Shown: positions 14,250-20,947, counted from the first letter of the stretch. The stretch is 64,000 nucleotides of DNA from Rhodoplanes elegans (GCF_016653355.1 NZ_NHSK01000074.1:70178-134177), one strand, 5' to 3'. The notes: generated by a model from the sequence alone, not told the origin. Made by a program: numbers and translations.

Positions 14250-14513
14250 TCACAGCAGTCCGTCGCGCCGCAGCGCCGCGGCCAGATCAGCGGCCGGCGC
14301 CTGGCGCTTCGCCCGGTACGTGGCGACGTTCATTTCGTGGTTCGCCCGGAACTCCGCCGTGTCGATGCCGGCGTCCCTGATCACGCGCTTGATCCAGCCG
14401 AGCGCGGTCGGGTCGTCGATCTTGAGCGCGCAGACCAGTCCGTACAACGCGAGCCGGAGCATCACGCCGTCGGTGAGCGCGCGGCCCGGCAGCATGGGGA
14501 TGGGCTCGCTCAT
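14250..14513 (-). CDS. Hypothetical protein (87 aa)
   Basis: The product begins MSEPIPMLPGRALTDGVMLR and is helical (LALYGLVCALKIDDP, LGWIKRVIRDAG). No family is recognised. It is part of the leftward operon. Confidence 0.6.
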   Translation of the reverse strand: MSEPIPMLPGRALTDGVMLRLALYGLVCALKIDDPTALGWIKRVIRDAGIDTAEFRANHEMNVATYRAKRQAPAADLAAALRRDGLL

Positions 14514-14556
14514 GACGCGGGCTTCGTGGTGCGGGCGGCGGCGAGGGCGGCGTTGA

Positions 14557-14727
14557 CTATCGTAATTGTATAACGACGCTCGGGCACAAGCCGGATGCTA
14601 GGAGCATGCAGTCGAGCGATCTGAGCGCCTCCGTCAGCTTCTCGATCAGCGCGGCTTGGCGTTCGATATTCGCGGTCAACCGGCCGTTCTCGGCCATCAG
14701 GTCGCAGACTTCGTCGTGGTGTCCCAT
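14557..14727 (-). CDS. Small coiled-coil protein (56 aa)
   Basis: The sequence ENGRLTANIERQAALIEKLTEAL has clear heptad spacing of leucine, isoleucine and alanine, so it probably forms a coiled coil. The ATG at 14727 follows GAGGGG. No function is recognised. Confidence 0.6.
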   Translation of the reverse strand: MGHHDEVCDLMAENGRLTANIERQAALIEKLTEALRSLDCMLLASGLCPSVVIQLR

Positions 14728-14903
14728 TATCCCCTCCTCACGGCCACAAACGGCCAGAACGTCCTCGCATCGGGCAGCCGGCGCCTGACCGGCGGCACAT
14801 GGCTGGCGACGAGCCGCGCCGTGACGCTCGGACCGCGCCCGGCATCCCAATCGGCCCGCAGCTCGGCGAGACGGCGCGGCTGCTCCGGGAGGCGGCGGGT
14901 CAT
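14727..14903 (-). CDS. Small basic protein (58 aa)
   Basis: It starts MTRRLPEQPRRLAELRADWD and is arginine-rich. The stop overlaps the start base of the coiled-coil gene. No family is recognised. Confidence 0.55.
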   Translation of the reverse strand: MTRRLPEQPRRLAELRADWDAGRGPSVTARLVASHVPPVRRRLPDARTFWPFVAVRRG

Positions 14904-14905
14904 GA

Positions 14906-15760
14906 TCAGGACTCGCTGCCCGCGACCTCGACCGGATGACCGGACTCGTCGAGCGAGTACCAAGTCATCGGTGTGATGCCCTCGCGGCCGACGATGCCGG
15001 CCCAGACGTGAGTAATCGCGCCGTCATCGTCACGGCGATCGAGATGCAACGCCGATCCTGCAACGCCCCGCACGCGGCCGTAGCGACCGCTCGCATGGGC
15101 GGTAGCCGTAGCGTGCATGGCCGAGGCCGCGCCCCTGTAGCCGGTGGCCGAGGCCGCGCCCCTGTCGCCGGTGGCCGAGGCCGCGCCCCTGTAGCCGGTG
15201 GCCGAGGCCGCGCCCCTGTAGCCGGTGGCCGAGGCCGCGCCCCTGTCGCCGGTGGCCGAGGCCGCGCCCCTGTAGCCGGTGGCCGAGGCCGCGCCGCTGT
15301 CGCCGGTGGCCGAGGCCGCGCCGCTGTCGCCGGTGGCCGAGGCCGCGCCGCAGTTGCCGGTGGCCGTTTCGCCCTCGATCGTTGCCCGCGACCACACATA
15401 ATCCCAGGCGCGCCGCACGAGGTCGCTGATCGAGAGTTCGACGTTGATCGTGATCCGTGCCGCAGCGATCTTCGTGTCGCTGTCGTTGCCGTCCATCTCG
15501 CCGGACAGCGTCACCTCGGCGTAGCGGTTGCTGGCTGGCGCGTAGTAGCCGAAAACGTCAAGCGGGTGTTCGCAGGCGTGGAAGCCCGAAGCGCAGGCTT
15601 CGATCTTGCCGGCGTGCTCGTAGGTCTTCCCGACCTCGTACTGATAGCCGCGGCAGCGAAGCTGCGCGTCGAAGCCCTTGAAGGCCGTGACAATATTCTC
15701 CACGGCCGGGGCGATTTCTGCGGTCGTGGCAGTCACCTCGGTCTTGCGTCTGCGAGCCAT
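14906..15760 (-). CDS. DUF7666-like protein with nine 9-residue repeats (284 aa)
   Basis: The N-terminal 130 residues (VTAFKGFDAQLRCRGYQY, then FHACEHPLDVFGYYAP) match a domain I recall as DUF7666. Residues 133-213 consist of nine tandem units of the form ATG-x-x-GAAS (ATGDSGAAS, ATGYRGAAS and so on). A C-terminal part follows (YGRVRGVAGSALHLDRRD). The repeats suggest a regular beta structure. Copy number probably varies between strains. The repeat DNA is perfect enough to slip during replication. Function is unknown. Confidence 0.7.
   Translation of the reverse strand: MARRRKTEVTATTAEIAPAVENIVTAFKGFDAQLRCRGYQYEVGKTYEHAGKIEACASGFHACEHPLDVFGYYAPASNRYAEVTLSGEMDGNDSDTKIAAARITINVELSISDLVRRAWDYVWSRATIEGETATGNCGAASATGDSGAASATGDSGAASATGYRGAASATGDRGAASATGYRGAASATGYRGAASATGDRGAASATGYRGAASAMHATATAHASGRYGRVRGVAGSALHLDRRDDDGAITHVWAGIVGREGITPMTWYSLDESGHPVEVAGSES
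15122..15364. repeat. Nine tandem 27-bp coding repeats
   Basis: The unit is 27 bp and codes ATG-x-x-GAAS in the leftward gene. Variation is restricted to the two codons at positions 4 and 5 (DS, YR, DR, NC). There are no unique spacers, so it is not a CRISPR array. Confidence 0.9.
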
Positions 15761-15830
15761 GTCGGTGGCCTTTCGGAGTGATCAGGATCGGAAGGGTGAA
15801 AGCGGCAGGGTTTGAGCCCCGCCTACTGCA

Positions 15831-16061
15831 TCAGCGGTCCAGCGCGGCGCCGAGCCGCTGCGCCTCGATCCGGTCGGTCTCGACGCCGTCCCGGGCGTAC
15901 CGCTCGCACGCCGCGTCGTAGGCCGCGGTCAGGTCGACACCGACGGGCACCGGCGGCGGGAACATGGGCGGGTGCTCGGCGAGCATCGCGGCGTGGCGAG
16001 CCGCGGCACGGGGCGGGACGGCGCCCGCGCTGCTAAAGCTGATGCGGTCGGTGATGGTCAT
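15831..16061 (-). CDS. Hypothetical protein (76 aa)
   Basis: It begins MTITDRISFSSAGAVPPRAA and continues with a helical part (LTAAYDAACERYARDGVE). The ATG at 16061 has GGGGGAG upstream; a GTG at 16067 overlaps the previous stop. No family is recognised. Confidence 0.6.
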   Translation of the reverse strand: MTITDRISFSSAGAVPPRAAARHAAMLAEHPPMFPPPVPVGVDLTAAYDAACERYARDGVETDRIEAQRLGAALDR

Positions 16062-16063
16062 GA

Positions 16064-16252
16064 TCACTCTCCCCCCGGCGCGGCGGCAAAACGCTCGGCC
16101 GCGGTATGGAAGGCATCGACATTCGTGATACCGAGACCGCCGAGAACATCCGCGGCGAGCAGCGCGTCTTCTCCGAACATCGTCAGGAAAAAGCGGGCAA
16201 GAACGGCGACGACCACATGGTCGTCGATGTCGATGGCTGCGTCGGTGGTCAT
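16064..16252 (-). CDS. Hypothetical acidic protein (62 aa)
   Basis: It begins MTTDAAIDIDDHVVVAVLAR and ends TNVDAFHTAAERFAAAPGGE. The middle has hydrophobic helices but no clear membrane span. It lies second in the leftward operon, so it should be expressed early. Function is unknown. Confidence 0.6.
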   Translation of the reverse strand: MTTDAAIDIDDHVVVAVLARFFLTMFGEDALLAADVLGGLGITNVDAFHTAAERFAAAPGGE

Positions 16253-16279
16253 GGTCCTCTCCTGATCAGTTCAGCAAGT

Positions 16280-16295
16280 GGGGGCTTTCGCCCCC
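16280..16295. terminator. Short GC hairpin between first two operon genes
   Basis: GGGGGC (16280-16285) pairs with GCCCCC (16290-16295) around TTTC. There is no T-run on the leftward side, so it may be an attenuator or mRNA-stabilising stem and not a full terminator. Confidence 0.4.
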
Positions 16296-16299
16296 GCCG

Positions 16300-16476
16300 T
16301 CACTTCAGCTCGATCAGGTCGGCGAGGAACTGAACTTCCTCGATCAGCTTCGCGCGCTCCCGGGCGTTCTTGGTGCGAGCGACCTGGGCGGCGACCCGGT
16401 CGTATCGGGACGCCAGCTCGAGGCGGGCGGCTTGTCCGTGGCGGCGGTTCAGTTCGTTGCGGCGGCGGCTGGTCAT
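16300..16476 (-). CDS. First gene of the leftward operon, basic helical protein (58 aa)
   Basis: The product starts MTSRRRNELNRRHGQAARLE and ends REKAKLI-like with EEVQFLADLIELK. It is a single long charged helix pattern. The ATG at 16476 follows GGGAGC. Its place immediately after the repressor-controlled promoter makes it a candidate for an immediate-early regulator, but no family is recognised. Confidence 0.65.
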   Translation of the reverse strand: MTSRRRNELNRRHGQAARLELASRYDRVAAQVARTKNARERAKLIEEVQFLADLIELK

Positions 16477-16509
16477 TGGTAGCTCCCGTTCCCGTGCTTC
16501 GATGGTCTA

Positions 16510-16538
16510 AATGTACACGAGGTGCACACGGATGTCCA
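16510..16538 (-). promoter_or_regulatory. Leftward early promoter (PL-like)
   Basis: Reading leftward, TGGACA (16533-16538) and TACATT (16510-16515) are separated by exactly 17 bp. The -10 and -35 match the promoter at 18116-18144 almost base for base. The 17-bp operator 16512-16528 fills the spacer and overlaps the -10, so repressor binding should block polymerase. Confidence 0.75.
16512..16528. promoter_or_regulatory. Repressor operator, TGTACAC-GAG-GTGCACA
   Basis: This 17-bp imperfect palindrome matches the one at 18126-18142 (TGTGCAC-AGG-GTGTACA). It lies inside the leftward promoter. Arms match 6 of 7 positions. Confidence 0.8.
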
Positions 16539-16545
16539 GGGGGCA

Positions 16546-16562
16546 TGTGCATGTCATGTAAA
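16546..16562. promoter_or_regulatory. Weak second operator upstream of the leftward promoter
   Basis: TGTGCAT-GTC-ATGTAAA resembles the operator at 6 of 7 left-arm and 5 of 7 right-arm positions. Its centre is 34 bp from the strong operator, about three helical turns, which would suit cooperative binding. Confidence 0.45.
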
Positions 16563-16661
16563 AAAATGTTCAGCAGACCTTGCCGCCGAGAGGCGGCTGG
16601 GTCATCTTTGATGCGCGTGTCGTTGCTGAAAGGCCGGGCGAAGACCTCGGCCGCAGGGCAG

Positions 16662-16705
16662 GCAGGCAAAAAGAAAGCCGGGCAGGGTGGCGACCCTCCC
16701 GGCTT
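16662..16705 (-). terminator. Strong leftward rho-independent terminator
   Basis: AAGCCGGG (16675-16682) pairs with CCCGGCTT (16698-16705), extended by AGGGT/ACCCT around GGCG with one bulged C. Reading leftward the stem is followed by TTTCTTTTTGCC. It would stop transcripts from the repressor gene before they enter the early promoter. Confidence 0.7.
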
Positions 16706-17272
16706 CGATCGGGGGCGTGCTGAAAAGCCCCGACCGCTTGGTGTGTACGGTTTACATAGCGGCCGTTACAAAATCAAGCGTCTTCCCTTTCGGGTCAGCA
16801 CAAATCGCCGGCATAGGGCGCGCACCTCGTCGTGTGTTGCGCCTCCGCCCGCGATAGAGGGCCGAACCCGCGGAGCATGACGTGGGGGGACGAGACCGGC
16901 GAGAGCCGGAGACGAGCGGTGCCGGCAACGGCACCTCGGAGCCCTCGATCCCACGAGGGTCCGGACCGGGCTCCGGCTGGCGCCGACCCGGTGGGCGCGC
17001 CCGGCTGGCGGATCGGCTTGGCGATAAGCGCCCGCGTCAATGACAGACGTAAAGCCGACAGCGTGACCCCGGCTTCCCTTCCTCGACGAAGGTCGTTCGA
17101 TCCGTCCGTGCTCGTGGCCTCGCCTAACTTCGGGGTTCAGAGGATGGCTTCGCCCTCGCTGGCGAAGCTATGCCCGGACCAGCAGCCTTCATCGAGGTTC
17201 AGGGGCCTTCTGAAGTTGCTTCTACCCTTACGAGAGTCTACGGTTGAGAGATCAACGCAGGGGTGGTTTATC
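16706..17272. other. Gene-free, hairpin-rich region; candidate structured RNA
   Basis: No convincing ORF is present. Several perfect hairpins occur: GGTGCCG-GCAA-CGGCACC (16918-16935, GNRA loop), CCCTCG-ATCCCA-CGAGGG (16942-16959) enclosed by GAGCC/GGCTC, GCTTCGCC-CTCGCT-GGCGAAGC (17147-17168), and GGGGC/GCCCC (16712-16731). The density of stable stems suggests a non-coding RNA or a structured leader for the lipoprotein gene. Leftward there is a short reading frame that looks like the end of a decayed gene. Confidence 0.45.
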
Positions 17273-17683
17273 ATGCGCAATGTGATTGCAATCGCTGCAC
17301 TTTCGTTTTTCGTCGCGGCCGGATGCGCCGGCACGCCGACTGCGCCTCCTGTCGCAATCGCAGCCGAGCCGCCGCCGGCGCCGGTCGTCATCACGTCGAA
17401 GATGCGGTCGGCGATCGAGCGGGGCGCCAGGCAAGGCCTTAAAGACCCCGACAGCGCGCGATTCGGCGACATGAAAGCCTCCACGGGCAAGGAGGGCCTC
17501 GTCAACGTTTGCGGTTGGCTGAACGCCAAGAACAGCTACGGCGGGTACACCGGCATGGGTCCGTTCACCGGGCAGCTTGCGGGCGAAACCTTCGTGCTGC
17601 TCGGGTCCGGGACGTTCGATTCGATCGGCGGGCGCGCTGTCTTGGAGATCTGCCGGACGCGCTATGGGCTGCCGCTCGACTAA
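17273..17683 (+). CDS. Phage lipoprotein (136 aa)
   Basis: The leader MRNVIAIAALSFFVAAGC has a lipobox with Cys18, so the mature protein should be lipid-anchored. The domain SAIERGARQGLKDPDSARFGDM, then CGWLNAKNSYGGYTGMGPFTG, is a family I recall from alphaproteobacterial genomes and phages. The ribosome site AGGGGTGG lies before the ATG. Next to the repressor, it may be expressed in the lysogen as a conversion or exclusion protein; this is inference. Confidence 0.8.
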   Translation: MRNVIAIAALSFFVAAGCAGTPTAPPVAIAAEPPPAPVVITSKMRSAIERGARQGLKDPDSARFGDMKASTGKEGLVNVCGWLNAKNSYGGYTGMGPFTGQLAGETFVLLGSGTFDSIGGRAVLEICRTRYGLPLD

Positions 17684-17721
17684 TCGACACGGAGTCGGGC
17701 GATGCTGCCGTCGCGGGAGGG

Positions 17722-18057
17722 TCAGTGCTTGTCGTCCAGCACGGCCCGGGCGTGGCGGGCGATCTGCCGGCGCTGATCGGGTTCGGCTGACGAGAGCAGC
17801 ATGTCGAGCTCATCCGGCTCGTCGGGATGCCGGGTCAGCAGCGTGATCGGGTCGGTGCCGTACACCGCGGCGAGCGCCTCGAGCAAGTCGCCTGTGTAAT
17901 CCTGCACGCCACGCTCGATTCTGGACAAGCTGGCGTGGCTGTAGTCGATCTTGGCGCCGACCTCCTCAAGGGTCATCTCGCGCTTTTCCCGCCACTCTCG
18001 CAGGTAGTTCCTGCGGCGGCAGACCCTTCGCCTCTTTGCACTAACCATCTTTGCCAT
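17722..18057 (-). CDS. CI-like repressor with XRE helix-turn-helix (111 aa)
   Basis: Residues about 15-70 form an XRE domain: YLREWREKREMTLEEVGAKI, then DYSHASLSRIERGVQDY. The remainder (PDELDMLLSSAEPDQRRQIA) could dimerise. There is no LexA-like S24 peptidase domain, so induction would not follow RecA-driven self-cleavage. It is transcribed leftward, divergent from the Cro-like gene, with operators between. An operator overlaps its own start, suggesting autoregulation. The ATG at 18057 was chosen; 18048 is possible. Confidence 0.85.
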   Translation of the reverse strand: MAKMVSAKRRRVCRRRNYLREWREKREMTLEEVGAKIDYSHASLSRIERGVQDYTGDLLEALAAVYGTDPITLLTRHPDEPDELDMLLSSAEPDQRRQIARHARAVLDDKH

Positions 18058-18073
18058 GTGCACATGATGCACC
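18057..18073. promoter_or_regulatory. Operator overlapping the repressor start
   Basis: TGTGCAC-ATG-ATGCACC is an imperfect copy of the 17-bp operator (perfect left arm, degenerate right arm). A half-site GTGCACA lies at 18102-18108, giving three sites in the intergenic region, as in lambda OR. Confidence 0.6.
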
Positions 18074-18115
18074 GGCCATCCCTGTGAATCCATGTCGCTG
18101 GGTGCACAAGGGGGC

Positions 18116-18144
18116 TGGACGATCATGTGCACAGGGTGTACATT
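18116..18144 (+). promoter_or_regulatory. Rightward early promoter (PR-like)
   Basis: TGGACG (18116-18121) and TACATT (18139-18144) are 17 bp apart. The operator 18126-18142 lies in the spacer and overlaps the -10. Transcription should start close to 18151, next to the ATG at 18152, so the message is probably leaderless. Confidence 0.75.
18126..18142. promoter_or_regulatory. Repressor operator, TGTGCAC-AGG-GTGTACA
   Basis: This is the best rightward copy of the 17-bp operator, with arms matching 6 of 7 positions. It sits within the PR-like promoter. Confidence 0.8.
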
Positions 18145-18151
18145 ACGCGAC

Positions 18152-18373
18152 ATGACGAAGACCTCGAAGCCCAAGACGAAACTCGCGGCCTGGATGAAGG
18201 ACAACGGCATTACGGATGCCGACCTCGCCGAAATGGTCGGTACGTCCCGCGAGCAGATCAACCGCGTCCGAAATGGCGTGAGCTCCCCGTCGTGGGGGCT
18301 TGCGGCCAAGCTGAAGGCCGCGACACGAGGCGTCATCACGGCTGACGACTTTCTGCCGGACGCCGCGGCATGA
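18152..18373 (+). CDS. Cro-like helix-turn-helix protein (73 aa)
   Basis: The pattern LAAWMKDNGITDADLAEMVG, then TSREQINRVRNGVSSPSWG is a compact XRE/Cro fold. It is divergent from the repressor and controlled by the promoter at 18116-18144. The start codon lies 7 nt after the -10, leaving no room for a ribosome site. It should antagonise the repressor and favour lytic growth. Confidence 0.8.
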   Translation: MTKTSKPKTKLAAWMKDNGITDADLAEMVGTSREQINRVRNGVSSPSWGLAAKLKAATRGVITADDFLPDAAA

Positions 18374-18378
18374 CGCTT

Positions 18379-18591
18379 TCAGTTGCACCCGCCGCGCGCC
18401 GGCATCCGCAGCACGCCAGCCGGCGCCACGATGCGCGCCACCACCACGCGTTCGCGGGTGCGGCCGTCCAGGCTGGTCTGCTCCGTGTAGAGCGTGAGCC
18501 GCTCGTTCGGCCCGATCTGTTCGATGGCGCCGATGCCGTCCGCATACACGTCCGGAATGGGCGTGATCTCGACCAAATGCGTCCTGCTCAT
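18379..18591 (-). CDS. Conserved phage hypothetical protein (70 aa)
   Basis: The sequence HLVEITPIPDVYADGIGAIEQIGPN, then LTLYTEQTSLDG and ERVVVARIVAPAG, matches a small conserved protein of rhizobial prophages that I recall without a function. It is transcribed against the Cro-like gene, with AGGGG upstream of the ATG at 18591, so it is independently expressed. Confidence 0.7.
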   Translation of the reverse strand: MSRTHLVEITPIPDVYADGIGAIEQIGPNERLTLYTEQTSLDGRTRERVVVARIVAPAGVLRMPARGGCN

Positions 18592-18672
18592 CGCAATCCC
18601 CTGGCGCGCTCTTCTGTCGGCGCGCGGGAATTGTGTGCGCGGATCGCTGTTTCATCAACCTGAACTGGTAAA

Positions 18673-18735
18673 CGATCATCTGATTAGCTCCCGGCTTGGT
18701 TAAGGCGAGCATCTGACGATCTGATCAGATCATCG
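18673..18735. promoter_or_regulatory. Inverted CGATSATCTGATYAG repeats with a GATC palindrome
   Basis: CGATCATCTGATTAG (18673-18687) is repeated in reverse orientation as the complement of 18721-18735, with 13 of 15 matching. The second copy includes the perfect 14-bp palindrome GATCTGATCAGATC (18718-18731). The site lies between divergent genes (18591 leftward, 18789 rightward), so it is probably a regulator-binding site. Confidence 0.55.
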
Positions 18736-18788
18736 GTTGTTGCGTGAAACCTCGTAAGCGTCTGTCCGTAGGAAAAACGGGTGATAGC

Positions 18789-19052
18789 ATGAGCATTGAC
18801 ACGCAAGCAGACCAGCGCCGCCACACGCACCCGGCGCCGCCGCGGATGCCGCCGGACGTGGAGCCGATCACACAGCCGCTCGTCTTCACACATCGCCCTC
18901 TGTCGGATGTTGAGGTCGCCGTGCTCCGCACGATGCGACCGGCGGGCGATCTCTACGTCCACGAGCCCGACCTCTCCCTCCACGTCATCAGCATGGCCCT
19001 CGCCGCGATCTCCGGCGCGCTGGTGGGATTCGTCATCAGGGGGCTGCTGTGA
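18789..19052 (+). CDS. Single-span membrane protein (87 aa)
   Basis: A hydrophilic, proline- and histidine-rich N-terminus is followed by one C-terminal membrane helix (ISMALAAISGALVGFVI). The ATG at 18789 follows GGTGA; a GTG at 18744 would extend it. It opens a run of four small genes, three of them membrane proteins. Exclusion of other phages is a possible role, by inference from position near the switch. Confidence 0.65.
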   Translation: MSIDTQADQRRHTHPAPPRMPPDVEPITQPLVFTHRPLSDVEVAVLRTMRPAGDLYVHEPDLSLHVISMALAAISGALVGFVIRGLL

Positions 19053-19174
19053 GCCCGGACCTGCACTCCACGCGCGTCCGCCCCGAGTTGGCCGGCTCCG
19101 CCCTCATCGTGCTGCTCGGCTTCATCGTCGCGGCGGCGCTGATCACGATCCTTGTGCTGGTGGTGGTGTCATGA
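19049..19174 (+). CDS. Small membrane protein (41 aa), GTG start
   Basis: A GTG overlaps the previous stop as GTGA. The peptide has about 14 polar residues then one membrane helix (ALIVLLGFIVAAALITILVL). Its own stop overlaps the next ATG. Coupling at both ends and high hydrophobicity support translation. Confidence 0.65.
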   Translation: MSPDLHSTRVRPELAGSALIVLLGFIVAAALITILVLVVVS

Positions 19175-19371
19175 CCCAGCACCGCACCGAAACCGACCGC
19201 CTCGTTGCGATGTGCTCGCCCGTGGTGGCGGACGCGCGGCGGACCCGGATCGCGCTCGACGCTCTCGCTGCGCACATCGAGTGCAGAACCGCCGTGCTGC
19301 GGGAGATGCGGCGCGAGGCCGCGATCGGCGCGCGCGTCGCCGAGCTGAAGCGCATCTCCGGAGCGAGCTGA
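19171..19371 (+). CDS. Hypothetical helical protein (66 aa)
   Basis: It begins MTQHRTETDRLVAMCSPVVA and is mostly helical and basic (VLREMRREAAIGARVAELK). Both ends overlap neighbouring genes. No family is recognised. Confidence 0.65.
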   Translation: MTQHRTETDRLVAMCSPVVADARRTRIALDALAAHIECRTAVLREMRREAAIGARVAELKRISGAS

Positions 19372-19562
19372 TGAACGACGTCCGCCCTTGGCACACCGAA
19401 GTCGGCACCACCCTCGTCACGATCCCAGCCGTCCTGCTCGGCAGCACGTGGCTGCTCATCAACCTCGCGGTCTGGCTCGCCTGGAGCGCCAGCCTCTTCG
19501 TCTCCGCGCCGCTCGCCGCCGTGTGCCGCGCGGTCGCTGCGGATGTGGCGGGGCCGCGATGA
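19371..19562 (+). CDS. Membrane protein (63 aa)
   Basis: The central part TIPAVLLGSTWLLINLAVWL and following ASLFVSAPLAAV form one or two membrane helices. The ATG overlaps the previous stop (TGATG). It belongs to the small-membrane-protein operon beside the switch. Confidence 0.65.
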   Translation: MNDVRPWHTEVGTTLVTIPAVLLGSTWLLINLAVWLAWSASLFVSAPLAAVCRAVAADVAGPR

Positions 19563-20014
19563 GCACTCTTCGCGCGCGCCGTCGAGCACGTGATGTGGCC
19601 CCGCGGGCTTGCCTGCACCTGTGCTGCAATAGGCATGAGGACGGGTCCTTTGCGGGGCGCGTGTCGGCGATCGAGGTCGCCCGCCGGGGCGAGTCCGTTG
19701 CGCTGGAACACTGGTCCCGCGGCGTTCGTCTGACGCTCGACGACGGCGGCCTGCGGCTTCTGCGCCGTCGGTGTGTCGTGCTCGACAGCAAGCAGTGGGT
19801 CGGGAACTGGTCCTGGAACCTCTACGTCGTCCCGGTCGCGGACGTCGCAGCCGTGATCGAGGCAGCCATGTCGGCCGGGTTCACGTGCGAGTCGGCAACC
19901 GGCGAGCACGCGATTCACCTGAGTGAGCTGCTCGACGCGCGCCGAGCCGGGCCGTGGGCCGGGTCGTCGGCTGAGATCGAGATTGCCCTCGCGGCTTTCG
20001 GTGAGTGCGCCTGA
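19559..20014 (+). CDS. Hypothetical protein (151 aa)
   Basis: The product starts MSTLRARRRARDVAPRACLH and has a mixed alpha-beta pattern (VALEHWSRGVRLTLDDG, WSWNLYVVPVADVAAVIEA). No motif is recognised. It is the last gene before the strong hairpin at 20242. Confidence 0.65.
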   Translation: MSTLRARRRARDVAPRACLHLCCNRHEDGSFAGRVSAIEVARRGESVALEHWSRGVRLTLDDGGLRLLRRRCVVLDSKQWVGNWSWNLYVVPVADVAAVIEAAMSAGFTCESATGEHAIHLSELLDARRAGPWAGSSAEIEIALAAFGECA

Positions 20015-20241
20015 CATGCAGATCCCCACGCGCACCCGTTCCTCCCGGTGCTCCATCCCCCGCGGGGCCACTGGCGCCGGCTCGCTGCTCCGTGTGAGCG
20101 CGGCCGGCGCCTCTTTCATCACGAGGTTCGCGCCGGCTTCGGCCGTGCGCCTCAAGACCCTGGCATCGCCACCGACGCCGATCGATGCGGTGGCGTTTGC
20201 GATCCCGCTGGCAGACCGGGTGGGGCACGTCTGCATGGTGG

Positions 20242-20276
20242 GGAGCCGGGCCGCGGACGCCTCGCGGCCCGGCTCC
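20242..20276 (+). terminator. 14-bp perfect GC hairpin ending the switch-proximal operon
   Basis: GGAGCCGGGCCGCG (20242-20255) pairs with CGCGGCCCGGCTCC (20263-20276) around a 7-nt loop, followed by TTACG. The stem is very stable but the T-run is weak. The surrounding gap 20015-20360 has no convincing gene; an ORF from about 20013 is arginine-rich shadow. The gap should also hold a promoter for the next operon. Confidence 0.6.
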
Positions 20277-20360
20277 TTACGCCCTGCGACCCGGTACGCG
20301 AGACCGGTCCGGACCGCGGCGGCGAACGTGATTTGCTCATTGGTTTGAACGGTGATCGTC

Positions 20361-20765
20361 ATGACCACATCGTCCTCTGCGACCGCGGTTAAGGCAAATG
20401 GGCGGGGGTACAGCTCGGCTGTCATTCGCAGCCAACCTGGCACCGCTCAGTCGATTTTGTCGAAGTTCTTCAACGAAAGGATTGGTCGGCAGCGGAAACC
20501 GTGGGCGCTGCTCTGCGTGTGGCTCGGGATCGACGAACACACCGCCAAACACAGGCTCGCCGAGCGCCGGGATTTTTCCCCAGATGACATCGTGACCGCG
20601 CTTCGCGGCGAACTCGGCGGCGACCTTCTAGCCGCGATCATGGGCGACTCCAAGGCGGCTTGGTACGCCAAATACAAACGCACGCTCGACATTGCCAACC
20701 TCAGGAAGTTGCAAGCCGAGCACCAACGACTGCTCGAAAAGTTGGAACAGGACGCTGCCGAATGA
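20361..20765 (+). CDS. Putative DNA-binding protein with coiled-coil tail (134 aa)
   Basis: The segment WALLCVWLGIDEHTAKHRLA followed by RRDFSPDDIVTALRGE looks like a helix-turn-helix of the type used by phage regulators. The C-terminus (ANLRKLQAEHQRLLEKLEQD) is a coiled coil. The ATG at 20361 has a weak site; a GTG at 20352 is an alternative. It leads the replication-side operon and may regulate it. Confidence 0.6.
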   Translation: MTTSSSATAVKANGRGYSSAVIRSQPGTAQSILSKFFNERIGRQRKPWALLCVWLGIDEHTAKHRLAERRDFSPDDIVTALRGELGGDLLAAIMGDSKAAWYAKYKRTLDIANLRKLQAEHQRLLEKLEQDAAE

Positions 20766-20947
20766 ACGGGTTTTTGTCTGATCTCTGCATTTGGCAGTCC
20801 ACACGACTGCTGATCCGCTCGCGCCAATGGTCCGAGTGGGCGCGGATGCTCAATCACTCCGATCGGCTGACGGCCGTGCGGAGACTTTACGAGGCTCATT
20901 GGCGCGAACGCGCAGTTGCAGGGCTACAGCCGAGCCGTCGCGATTAG
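20762..20947 (+). CDS. Hypothetical protein (61 aa)
   Basis: It begins MNGFLSDLCIWQSTRLLIRS and is aromatic and basic. The ATG overlaps the previous stop as ATGA. No family is recognised. Confidence 0.65.
   Translation: MNGFLSDLCIWQSTRLLIRSRQWSEWARMLNHSDRLTAVRRLYEAHWRERAVAGLQPSRRD

Noticed and set aside
15122-15364. Tandem repeats that could look like a CRISPR array
   Set aside because: The 27-bp units are directly joined with no spacers and encode a 9-residue protein repeat in a sound gene.
20013-20348. Rightward ORF beginning MQIPTRTRSSRC
   Set aside because: No ribosome site, unusual residue use, and it contains the 14-bp-stem terminator hairpin.
19169-20443. Long leftward ORF (424 aa)
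   Set aside because: It is the shadow of five well-supported rightward genes with coupled starts.
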